Of a DNA stretch of 64,000 nucleotides, positions 24,201 to 33,467 are shown piece after piece (the first letter of the stretch is position 1; the number at the start of each line of letters is the position of its first letter). The DNA comes from an uncultured Mycoplasmatota bacterium. Lineage in GTDB: Bacteria > Bacillota_I > Bacilli_A > Mycoplasmatales > Mycoplasmoidaceae. Below the pieces are notes generated by a model. The model did not search any database. It worked only from the letters and a program-made list of their open reading frames with translations, and had not been told where the DNA came from. The stretch lies in contig CATDIL010000002.1 in the NCBI GenBank assembly GCA_949517355.1, forward strand, positions 62,001-126,000, in the 5' to 3' direction. Both the position numbers and the translations under genes were made by a program.

Positions 24201-24806
24201 ATTCCCGATTATGTTTTTAATACTGAAGAATTTAAGAGAAATGTTAATAATTTCAATAATTCAACCAGAACTAGAGATTTATCTGTGCAAAATTATTTAA
24301 ATAGAAATGGAGTAAGCGAAAAAGCCAACCAAATATATTTAGAAACTGCTTTTGATAAATCTCTAGATATCAATGAAGTAACTAGAGTTAGTGTTAAAGA
24401 ATATAAAGAATCAACTTCTGGTGTTTTCAAGAGGAAATTTGCTAAAATTGTTTCAAGTAGAGATTGTGCTTATAAACTTAATTCAACAATTTTTTCTGAA
24501 ACTGATAAAAAAATTATTGAAAGAATTCTTAAAGATAGTACAATGCCTAAGGATATAAAAGCAAAAAATCTTGCTCAAATTGCAAGTAAATATTCTACTA
24601 AATATGCTGTTGTTGATAATGGGGAACGTGCAGTTGACCTCACACATTTAGATGCAATTCATATATCCGAAACTGCTACTACTAATTTAGGTTGGTTGAA
24701 AGTAACTAAAGCCTTAATTTTTGTTTCCATTGCTGGTTCAATTTTATTTATGTTTTATTCTCAAGCAGTTGATTTTGTAACTGACATTTTCGATTTTTCA
24801 AAATAA
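21270..24806 (+). CDS. Large lipoprotein with C-terminal membrane anchor, unknown function
   Basis: 1178 residues in one frame with TGA as Trp. The N-terminal lipoprotein signal ends in LSSC with Cys30 as acylation site. A Ser/Asn/Glu-rich ectodomain follows. Around residues 531-566 lies a long hydrophobic stretch (VVVSASSLILDIV, FLFAIVDLGLGAF), then charged helices (DKLLNDKSNNFQQVLREL). The last 273 residues form a module that is duplicated upstream; it ends with a membrane segment, IFVSIAGSILFMFYSQA, and a short tail. Lipidation plus two further hydrophobic segments is unusual. No enzyme motif is convincing. Exposed surface protein or toxin-like adhesin is only a guess. Confidence 0.85.
23985..24806 (+). 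repeat. 822-bp diverged direct repeat, copy 2
   Basis: C-terminal coding part of the 1178-residue lipoprotein gene; partner of 20330-21151. This copy is attached to an intact gene, so it is probably the functional one. Confidence 0.75.
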
Positions 24807-24818
24807 TATATTTAAACA

Positions 24819-25277
24819 ATGTCAATTTATTTAATTGGACAAGGATTTGATCAACATAAACTAATAAAAAAAATAAATTCATCTATTGTTTTGGGTGGAA
24901 TTAAAGTTAAATGTAACTATCAAATTATTGCTCATTCAGATGGAGATGTAATTTTACATTCATTATCAAATGCTATCCTAGGAAGCGTTCAACAAGGAGA
25001 TATAGGAGAATATTTTAAGGATAATGATCATAAAAACAAAAACTTAGATTCTAGAAAAATCTTAAACTTTTGTTTAAGGAAATTAAATAAAGCAAAAATT
25101 GTTAATGTTGATTTAACTATTCAATGTGAGAATATTCTTTTTAAAGATATTAAAAAAGATATTCAAAATAATTTGATAAAATTATTAAATTGCAAAAGAG
25201 TTAATGTAAAAGCCACAAGATTTGAAGAAAAATCTAATTTAATTGCTTGTCATTCAATTATTCTTATAAATAAATAA
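24819..25277 (+). CDS. ispF: 2-C-methyl-D-erythritol 2,4-cyclodiphosphate synthase
   Basis: Fifth MEP-pathway step: cyclizes CDP-ME 2-phosphate with loss of CMP. It has 152 residues, a typical trimeric IspF size. Zinc ligands appear in GFDQHKL (Asp, His) and in the conserved AHSDGDVILH; DIGEYFKDNDHKN matches the substrate loop. The C terminus (KATRFEEKSN) departs from the usual TTTE-type strand but keeps the position. It lies 12 bp after the lipoprotein gene and 7 bp before hpt, apart from ispD and dxr. Confidence 0.88.
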   Translation: MSIYLIGQGFDQHKLIKKINSSIVLGGIKVKCNYQIIAHSDGDVILHSLSNAILGSVQQGDIGEYFKDNDHKNKNLDSRKILNFCLRKLNKAKIVNVDLTIQCENILFKDIKKDIQNNLIKLLNCKRVNVKATRFEEKSNLIACHSIILINK

Positions 25278-25284
25278 TATAATA

Positions 25285-25878
25285 ATGTATCCAATGAAAA
25301 ACATTGACAAAAGAGTAGAAAGAATTCTTTTTACCAATGACCAAATTCTTACTGGCATTAAAAAAGCAGCTAGTTGAATAGATAAAAACTACAAAGGTAA
25401 AAAACCTTTGTTAGTTGGTATTCTAAAAGGTGTGGTACCATTTTTTGGTCACTTAGTAGTTAATATCAAAATTGATATGACTATTGATTTTATGGCTTAT
25501 TCTAGTTACCATGGTAATGTTGTTGCAACTACTGAACCAACAATTGTTATGGATCTTAAAAATGATATAAAAGGTAAAGATGTTATCGTTGTTGAAGACA
25601 TTGTAGATTCAGGTAGAACTTTAAGCACTATAGTTAAAATGCTTAAAAAAAGAAATCCAAAAAGTTTAAAAGTATTAACTTTGGCTGACAAGAAAGATGC
25701 AAGAAGAGTTAAATTTGATCCAGATTATACAATCTTTCAAGTTCCTTCAAAATATATAGTCGGATTTGGTTTTGACTATGATGAACAAATGAGAAACTTG
25801 CCTTACATTGGTATATTAAAGGAAGAAATATATAATAAGAATATTCATAAAATTAAAAGGAGTAAAAATGCTAAATAA
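25285..25878 (+). CDS. hpt: Hypoxanthine-guanine phosphoribosyltransferase
   Basis: Salvages hypoxanthine and guanine to IMP and GMP using PRPP. It has 197 residues from ATG 25285 (MYPMKNIDKRVERI); a second ATG three codons on is an alternative. The PRPP loop VIVVEDIVDSGRTLST is perfect, and VGILKGVVPF and YIVGFGFDYDEQMRNLP fit the family. Directly precedes ftsH with an 11-nt overlap, the classic hpt-ftsH neighbourhood of Firmicutes. Confidence 0.95.
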
Positions 25879-28018
25879 AAAAATTAATAAATTTTCTGCT
25901 GATATTGGTTCTTCAGAAAATCATAATAATAAAAATCCTAAACACAAGGAAGAAAAACCTCAAGTTTATGATGATGGTGATTCTAAATCAAAAACAAAAG
26001 TTATTACTAAATGAGTTTTAACAATAGTTTGTCTTGGTTTATTAATTTTTCTATTCTGATATGCTTGTGCTCCTAAATCTAATCCTATTTCAGTAAAAGA
26101 AGTTAGCGTAAAAGAAGATAAATCTTCTGGTAAAAAATATGCTGTTTTAACTACAAATGGTGGAACGCCAGTAGAAATTGATATTACTAATCCAAATGCT
26201 AATGGATGATCTACATATTATTTAAATACTGGAGCATCAATTGTATATACAGGTTATGCTACTTCAGTATCTAATGGAACTGTAAGTTTTAGAATTGAAA
26301 AATGAACCACTTTTGATTCAACAAGTCATCAACCAATTTTTACTTACCAAATTGGTTCATCTCCAAGAGTTTCTGCATTAGATCCAACTTTAGAAGCTTG
26401 ATTAAATTACACTACAACAGATGCGGCATCTGTTCAAAGTAATAACAACACATGAAGTTATATTCTTATTAATTTATTACCTACATTAATCCTTGTTGGA
26501 TTAATGGTTTGAATGTATAGCCGTATGGCTAAACTTCAAGGCGGAGCCATGGGTGGAGAAGATTCTATCTTTGGCATGGGTAAATCACAAGCTAAGATTG
26601 CTCATTCAAATGTTAAATTTAGTGACGTAGCTGGTATTGAAGAAGAAAAAGCTGAACTTATTGAAATTGTAGATTATTTAAAGAATCCAGACAAATATGC
26701 TGCAATGGGCGCTCGTACACCACGTGGTGTTATCTTGTATGGTCCTCCAGGAACTGGTAAAACATTATTAGCTAAAGCAGTAGCTGGTGAAGCTAAAGTT
26801 CCATTCTTTCAAGTATCAGGGTCAGCCTTTGAAGATATGTTAGTAGGTGTTGGTGCTAAGAGAGTAAGAGACTTATTTAATAAAGCAAAAAAAGCAGCAC
26901 CTGCTATTATCTTTATTGATGAATTAGATTCTGTTGCTTCTAAACGTGGCAAATATGATGTTTCTGGAAGCTCTGGATTAGCTGACCAAACAATTAACCA
27001 ATTATTAGCAGAAATGGACGGTTTCAGCACTAGAACTGGTGTTGTAGTAATGGCTGCTACAAACAGACTTGATGTTATTGATGATGCTATTCTACGTCCA
27101 GGAAGATTTGATAGACACATTCAAGTAAATTTACCTGATATTAAAGAACGTGAAGCTATTTTAAAGATTCATGCTAGAAACAAGAATTTATCTAGTCGTG
27201 TTGATTTAGCTGAAATAGCTAGACGTACACCAGGATTCTCTGGAGCACAATTAGAAAATGTTTTAAATGAAGCTACATTATTAGCAGTAAGACTTAATAA
27301 GTCTTCTGTTGGTATGTCTGAAATCGATGAAGCAATTGATCGTGTAATTGCCGGACCTGCAAAACATAGTCGTGTAATTACAGAGGCAGAAAAGAAACAA
27401 ATAGCTTACCACGAAGCAGGACACGCTTTAGTTGGTTTACACCAACCAGGAAGTGATGTAGTAGAAAAGATTACCATCATTCCTCGTGGACAAGCTGCTG
27501 GTTATACATTAGCTACACCTGAAAAACAAGAAATTCAAATTCAAAAGAAAACTGATTTACTTGCTATTATTACATCTACATTAGCAGGACGTGCAGCAGA
27601 AGAAGTAATTTATGGAAAAGATTCTATTTCTACAGGGGCAGCTAACGATTTATACAAAGTAACTAACATTGTTAGATCAATGGTTACTCAATTAGGTATG
27701 ACTGAATTGGGTATGACTCAATTCATTCCATCAGAAGGTGTGATGAATCCTAATTCAATCAAGTTATATTCTGATGATACAGCTAAGAAAATAGATGCTC
27801 AAATTGAGAAAATTATTAAAACTCAATATGAAAAAGCAAAAGAAATTATTTCTAAAAACAAGAAAGAACTTGATTTAATAGTAACTTCATTACTATTATT
27901 AGAAACAATTGTTAAGAGTCAAATTGATTACATTCACAAAAATTTAAAACTTCCAGAAGAAGCACTTAAGATTCAAAAAGAACTTGAGGCTTCTAAGGAT
28001 AAAACTGAACCTAAATAA
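25868..28018 (+). CDS. ftsH: ATP-dependent zinc metalloprotease FtsH
   Basis: Membrane-anchored AAA+ protease for quality control of membrane and regulatory proteins. It has 716 residues from ATG 25868, with AAAAGGAG just upstream inside hpt. Two membrane segments (about residues 53-72 and 202-216) flank an external domain. Walker A GPPGTGKT is at about 293-300, Walker [10 protein letters not shown], second region of homology [18 protein letters not shown], and zinc motif HEAGH near residue 515. The N-terminal extension is charged and longer than in E. coli. Confidence 0.98.
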
Positions 28019-28021
28019 TTT

Positions 28022-28438
28022 ATGAGCAGCGATTTAACAGGATTAATAATTTCTACGATTCTTGGTTGAATCGCTTTTTCCTTTGGAATTGCTGGTTGCA
28101 TTCCACAATCTGTTAGAGTATTAAAAACTAAAGACACTCAATCTATATCATTATCAATGTATGTTTTATATTGCGTTGGTTGTGTAGTATGAGTTATATG
28201 ATCTATTGGTTATACATGCGAAGCATTAAGTAATTTAAGTGAAGGTCTATTTGCGCATGATGTTACTAAAACAATTATTTGATTTGCAAATTTACCAACA
28301 TTATTTCTTAATGTTATTTGTTTAGGATTAGCTTCCATCATTTTAACTATTAAATTAATTAATTTTTTAGGAAGTAAAAAACTAAAAGTATCAGAAAGAG
28401 ACTTTGTTGAACAACATTGAAAGAAACATGGGCAATAG
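28022..28438 (+). CDS. PQ-loop (SemiSWEET-like) membrane protein, copy 1
   Basis: 138 residues with three to four membrane segments. After the first helix comes the PQ-loop GCIPQSVRVLKTKDTQSISLSMYV, matching the proline-glutamine plus T-x-S-I-S pattern of SemiSWEET and cystinosin-type transporters. Four TGA-encoded Trp. It starts 3 bp after ftsH and is the first of three tandem paralogs, suggesting a hetero-oligomeric transporter. Substrate unknown (sugar or amino acid). Confidence 0.8.
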
Positions 28439-28784
28439 TTGATCTTGAGTATTTTATATAAATATGGTAGCTACAATAATTTGAATTATTGTATTGCTTC
28501 CTCAATTTATAAAAACAATTACTACGAGAGACACATATTCAATTTCAATTTGAATGTATTTGTTTTATCCAATGTCTAACGTAATGTGGATATCATATGA
28601 AATATCAATGATAATATCTGAGCAATCATTAAGTATTATCTTCATGCTAGTAAACGATATAGTTGGATTTATATTGTCTTCTGTTATTTTATCAGTCAAA
28701 TTATGGAATCTTTACCATGCTAAAAAAGTTGGAATGTCAGAAATTAATTATTACAATAAATATATAAAGGAGAAGAAAAAATAA
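28428..28784 (+). CDS. PQ-loop membrane protein, copy 2
   Basis: 118 residues from ATG 28428, overlapping copy 1 by 11 nt. I chose this start because it yields a complete first helix (WVFYINMVATIIWIIV); an internal ATG at 28464 would cut it. The motif LPQFIKTITTRDTYSISIWMY aligns with copy 1. Two or three more membrane segments follow, ending in a basic tail YIKEKKK. It ends in TAATG shared with copy 3. Confidence 0.72.
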
Positions 28785-29215
28785 TGTTAGGTACAAATAT
28801 TTTATCTGGTTTAAGTTCATTAAGTTTATGAGCATTCATACTTTCTTTAATAGGAGCTGGTATTGCAGTATTTTGTTATATGCCGGGAGCTATTAAAACG
28901 ATTAAATACAACGACACTCGCGGGATCTCTGCTGTAATGTTTGGTTTAACAGTTTTTGGATGTCTAATTTGAGTAATATACTCAATACTGTCTTTATGTG
29001 ATGCTGCAACTCAAACCGATGCTGCAATTAGAGGTCGTTCTTTTGTCGGCGGTTGCGCTACATTAATTTCAAATTTAGGTTTAGGTTCATTTGGTTGTGT
29101 TATTTTTATTAAAAAAGTGATTAATTTGAGAAAGGCAAAAAAAGAGGGTTTAACAGAAGATCAATGATATAAGAAGCATTACGAAAATAAAAATAACAAA
29201 CAATTAAAAAAGTAG
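28784..29215 (+). CDS. PQ-loop-like membrane protein, copy 3
   Basis: 143 residues, starting in the TAATG overlap with copy 2. The PQ position has changed: YMPGAIKTIKYNDTRGISAVMF keeps Pro and the RGIS element but replaces Gln by Gly. Further segments GLTVFGCLIWVIYSIL and GLGSFGCVIFI are membrane spanning, with a charged C-terminal tail ending KNNKQLKK. Loss of Gln suggests it is a non-equivalent partner in a complex with copies 1 and 2. A terminator overlaps its stop codon. Confidence 0.72.
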
Positions 29216-29234
29216 CAGTACGCTACTTTTTTTT
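29206..29234. terminator. Bidirectional intrinsic terminator
   Basis: AAAAAAGTAGC, loop AGTAC, GCTACTTTTTTTT: an 11-bp stem with A run on one side and T run on the other, so it can stop transcription from both the PQ-loop genes (plus) and the cysteine desulfidase gene (minus). It overlaps the coding ends of both. Confidence 0.8.
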
Positions 29235-30539
29235 GTATGCCCCGCTGTTTAATTTACACATTCCATTAACAAGTGATAAATTAAATTTTCTTGAATTCTC
29301 TTTAGATAATTTCTTAAAGATTCTTAATGTGATATTAATATCACCTGCAATAATTCCGTCAAGTGGTTTTACAAAATAGCCAACTTTTGCTAAATTAATT
29401 AAATTAAATCCACCTAGCATTGCTGTACATATTGCTTGAGTACAACTTAGTTTTGCTCCATCACACATAGCGCAGTTAAATGAATGTAAACAAGATTCCA
29501 TAATTGATGTTAATTGTTTTGTGTTTATATTCATTTGATAAGCAATTGCTGATATGACAGCAGTAACTGCTGCAATAACACTGCCACACATACATGATAA
29601 GTTACCGATATTAGATTTAATTTTATAAACTATTAAGTTTGATAATAATAATGATCTTAAAAATTTGATTTTGCTAGTTTTTGCTAATTTATGATAAGTG
29701 AACAAAGGAATAGATGCTGTTAATCCATGATCTCCTGAACCGCATGAACTCATAACTGGTGGATTAGCTCCGCTCATTCTAGCATCAATGGCTGCAGCAG
29801 TATCAATAATGATTTGATCATATATAGTTCTTTTTTTACAAGATTTAATATAACTTGCAGTATATGAGTTTTCAATTAAATGTTTTTTTCCATATTCAGA
29901 GATATTAACATTCATTTTAAATAATTTTTCTAAAAAATCAATATCAGAAATCTTACATGTATCAACAAATTCAATGATCTCTTCAACTGATAAGTTATTA
30001 ATTCATAATTTTTCATGATTCTTAACTTCAAGAGATTTCATCTTCTTGCCTTTGTAAACTGTTTTATTATTAACTTTTACATAAGACAAGTTATTGTGGA
30101 CACCTTCAATCAAGGCTTCAATTTTTCCTTGTTTTGTTTCAATAATGGTTTGAACATATACAGGGTCACATTTAACTGGTATTTTAACATGCACTAAACT
30201 GTGATCATATAAATATTGACCTAATTCTTTTTGTTGTTTAGTAACACTAGAAAACATTTCTAGTTTTCTTGTTGGATCTGCAATTGCCGCTGCAGTTGCT
30301 GCAATAATATAAATACCACACACACCTAAGTTAGGCACACCAACTCTCATAACATTTCTAAAAATATAAGGAGAAACGTTTATGTGAATTCCTTTAACGT
30401 TTTTAATATCACCTTTAACACATTTTGCAGCTGCTGCAACTGAATAACCTATTGATCCAATTTCTGTGCATCCATAAGCTGGAACACATAAAGCCTTTAC
30501 TTGAGTTAAAATTTCATGTTTAGTAATTTTGATGTGCAT
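29223..30539 (-). CDS. cyuA: L-cysteine desulfidase (CyuA/UPF0597 family, iron-sulfur)
   Basis: Probable [4Fe-4S] lyase of the [26 protein letters not shown] UPF0597 group; characterised members break cysteine to pyruvate, ammonia and sulfide. It has 438 residues. Motifs: PAYGCTEIGSIGYS near the N terminus, then SSCGSGDHGLTASIP, LSCMCGSVIAAVTA, MCDGAKLSC and a final IIAGDINITLR. These cysteines are the expected cluster ligands. One TGA is Trp (EKLWINN). It is divergent from an MFS transporter with 55 bp between the starts. L-serine as substrate cannot be excluded. Confidence 0.87.
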
Positions 30540-30576
30540 AATAACTCTATTTTAATAAAAATATTCTTTATAAATA

Positions 30577-30582
30577 TATAAT
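30577..30582 (+). promoter_or_regulatory. -10 element of the MFS transporter gene
   Basis: TATAAT 12 nt before the ATG at 30595, in the 55-bp divergent region shared with the cysteine desulfidase gene. Confidence 0.45.
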
Positions 30583-30594
30583 AACACTTTAATT

Positions 30595-31992
30595 ATGCAA
30601 AATTGACAAATAACTTCCATATGTGTTAACATAGCAATATTCTTATTAGTAATATTGCTATCATACATTTTAATTAGAAAATTAAATTTTGAACAAAAGG
30701 GATATAAATATTTATTTGTTTTATACACTATATTTTGAATTCCTTTAATGTTATTAAGGGCAGTTACTGGTACATTTGAAAATAATGCTTTAAATGATAG
30801 TACATATTTATGAATTCCGTTAGCAGCATATGGGTTTATTGGAATATTTGCTAGAATATTTGCTGATTTATTATGTTATCGTACTAAGTCAAGAAAAAGT
30901 TTTATATATTTTGCTGTTATCGTTCAAATAGTAACTTATATACCAATTATTATTTGACCATGCACAACAACAAATGTTATTCAATCGTTAGGTGTTGGTA
31001 TAGGAGCATCAGCTATTGGTACATATCAATTATTGTTCAACGAACAATATGGAAAGTCTAGACAATTTTTAACGGTTTCAATTTTATCTATTCCACCATT
31101 ATTAGCGGACTTTATTTCTAGTCCAATACAATCATTAGTAGTTTCGTTTTGTACAAGTCCAAGTGACACAGGAGAAGTTGTTTGAGATAAAAATGTGATG
31201 AAATATTTCTGATTAATTGGATTAGGATTTGTTTTAATTTGTTTAGTCATGTCATATTTTGTAAAAGAAGATCAAGGATTATTTCAAAAAGATCTTCAAT
31301 ACAAAGAAAAAATTCAAACAAGAAATGAATGAATTTACTACGTATTGATCTGTTTAATAGGTAGTTTGATTGCTTTTATTAAATTTGCCAACTCTGGTGC
31401 AATTGCTCAATTGCATATTCAAAAGTTAGCAAAATTTTATGGAGAGCAAAAAGATCTTGTAAAAACATATTATGGATATTTGTCTGTAATGTTTAGTTTT
31501 GGACAATTAGTTGGTGGTTTATTAACAGGATTAGTATTAGTGAAAAGAATTGGTAAAATTTATACAGTATTAATAGGATCTATTGTTTGAATAATTTATC
31601 ATATTTTAGCTCTATATGTAGTAAATCCATATGGATATTTAGCAGTTCATGTATTAAATGGGTTTGCATACGGTATTATTTACAATTTAATTTTAGGCTT
31701 TGTATTAATGAGAACATTTAATACTAAAAAGATAACACCAATGGGTGTGTACCAAGCGGTGTTATCTATCGGAATTACTTTTAGTAATTTCTTTACATCA
31801 TGATTAAAGAAAGACGTGTTATTAAGTGATGATAAGATTGCATATTTTAATGCAGCTGACACAATCAACTATATCATTATTGGTGCATTAATTTTTACTT
31901 GATTGATATTCTCATACACATGTTTTATTGAAAAGTGAGAATACAAACGTTTGTGGTTTAAAAAAGAAGATTTTGTTAAAAAATCTATTTAA
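30595..31992 (+). CDS. Major facilitator superfamily transporter
   Basis: 465 residues with about 12 membrane segments and many TGA-encoded Trp. The pattern of two six-helix halves, a central loop (KEDQGLFQKDLQYKEKIQ) and the later segments YLSVMFSFGQLVGGLLTGLV and LNGFAYGIIYNLILGFVLM fit the MFS. I cannot name the substrate. Divergence from cyuA makes a cysteine/serine or organic-acid role possible but unproven. Its last 8 bp overlap the convergent lipoprotein gene. Confidence 0.8.
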
Positions 31993-32512
31993 CTGTACAA
32001 GCTGAATAAATTTGAGAAATAAATGATTTTAAACAATCAGGAAGTTTGTCAATGCTTGTAAGCATCTTAGATGAATCAATAAATACTTTATGTTCTTTAA
32101 CAACACATGCACTAACACTAGCGCTAGTCACTCAATTTAATTGAGATTTACCTGCTTTGCTAAATGAGATTTTTGGTGTTGGTTCACTTGCATCATAGTT
32201 TACATTACCGATTGTGTTATAGTTACTTCCTAAAGCATATAGGAATTCTCAAAAACATGAATCATTTGATATTGGTTGAATAGTAGATGAATCAATTTGA
32301 CTTGCTGGATAAACTGATAAGTGTTTCAATGAAACACTTTTAATGTTTGACGCATCAGCATTAGAGTCAATAGTAAAACTACCCTTTGCTACTAATGATG
32401 AATATGATTGACCACCGTTACCAGCACAACTTGTAGTTGAAATAACTACAGGTGTGATTGCAATAGTAGCTAACACAACTGATGAAATTTTAAATATAGA
32501 TTTAAGTTTCAT
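31985..32512 (-). CDS. Small lipoprotein, unknown function
   Basis: 175 residues. Basic N terminus MKLKSIFKIS, hydrophobic core and a lipobox-like STTSC with Cys29, followed by a Gly/Ser linker and a Ser-rich mature part (DASNIKSVSLKHLSVYP). One TGA is Trp (SCFWEFLYAL). Three further cysteines near the C terminus. It starts in a TAATG overlap with rpsT and so is probably co-expressed with it, which is odd for a surface protein. Confidence 0.75.
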
Positions 32513-32751
32513 TATTTCTTGTTAGCTTTTTTAGCCAATCTAGATTTAATTCTATTAGCTTTGTTCTTGTGAATTTTACCTTTTGCACAAGAAGAGTCTA
32601 AACTCTTGTAAGCTGCACTTAAAGATTTAGCATCTTTAGAATTACGAGCTCTTTTAATGCTTGTTCTTGTAGCTGAAATGTTGTTTTTATTAACTTTTGT
32701 TCTTTTTTCAGTCTTACGAATGTTTTTTATATTTGCTTTAATATTTGCCAT
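32512..32751 (-). CDS. rpsT: 30S ribosomal protein S20
   Basis: 16S-rRNA-binding protein of 79 residues, very Lys/Arg/Ala-rich, with the family start MANIKANIKNIRKTEKR and the end NKANRIKSRLAKKANKK. Mid-gene SAAYKSLDSSCAKGKIHKNK matches the second helix. Divergent from a plus-strand gene; the 41-bp intergenic region has TATAAT-like elements in both directions. Confidence 0.93.
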   Translation of the reverse strand: MANIKANIKNIRKTEKRTKVNKNNISATRTSIKRARNSKDAKSLSAAYKSLDSSCAKGKIHKNKANRIKSRLAKKANKK

Positions 32752-32792
32752 ATTTAAATAGTATCAATATTATATATAATAAATAACAATAT

Positions 32793-33467
32793 ATGTCAAA
32801 CACTTTTCTAATAATAATTTTATTAATTGCATTGGCGGTTGGTATTCCTTGATGACTAAAAAAGAAAAAGGAGAAGAATAATGCTTGCATTATTTCTTCA
32901 CGTCGTGATAAAGATGAAGTGTGAAAAACGGTTAAACAATTTCTTAAGGATGAAAATGATTATGGTAAAGAAATAGTTGATTCATATGTTGCAAAAAGAA
33001 ATCCAGTGGATTACATTAATCCTAATTCACCTTCTTCTGTTAAAAAGAATATTAAATATGTAAATAAAATTAGAGAAGAACAAGTAAAACAAGCTAATAA
33101 AGAGGCTAAGAAAACAGGAGATAAACCTAAATTCCAAAGACCAAAAGTGAGAGATTTATATGTTGTGTGCTTTGTAACAAAAAGTATTAAGACAGGTAAA
33201 TTAGATGCACCAAGAGCAATTGAAGTAGAAGTCGTTAATAATAAAATTTCTAAAAAAGAATGAGACCGTAAAATTTTAATCAATCAAAAATTAGATTATG
33301 ATACCGAAATGGAATGAATTGCTCCTATTAGATTTGCCGAAGATATAAAAACTAGAAAAGCAAATGAAGCTGCTGCTAAAAAAGAAGAAAAGGTAAAACA
33401 AAAAAGAATGGCTCGTGTTAAAAAACAAGAGGCAAAAATTAAAAAACAAAGAAGCAAAAAAAACTAG
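32793..33467 (+). CDS. Membrane-anchored basic protein, unknown function
   Basis: 224 residues. One N-terminal membrane helix (FLIIILLIALAVGIPWWL, both Trp from TGA), then a cytosolic Lys-rich domain with VRDLYVVCFVTKSIKTGKL and WDRKILINQKLDYDTEMEWI. The last 40 residues are a charged helix ending KKQRSKKN. It resembles mollicute-specific DUF families (perhaps DUF5385), which I recall only loosely. TATAAT at 32775-32780 is 12 nt before the ATG. It overlaps the convergent EzrA-like gene by 4 bp. Confidence 0.7.
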
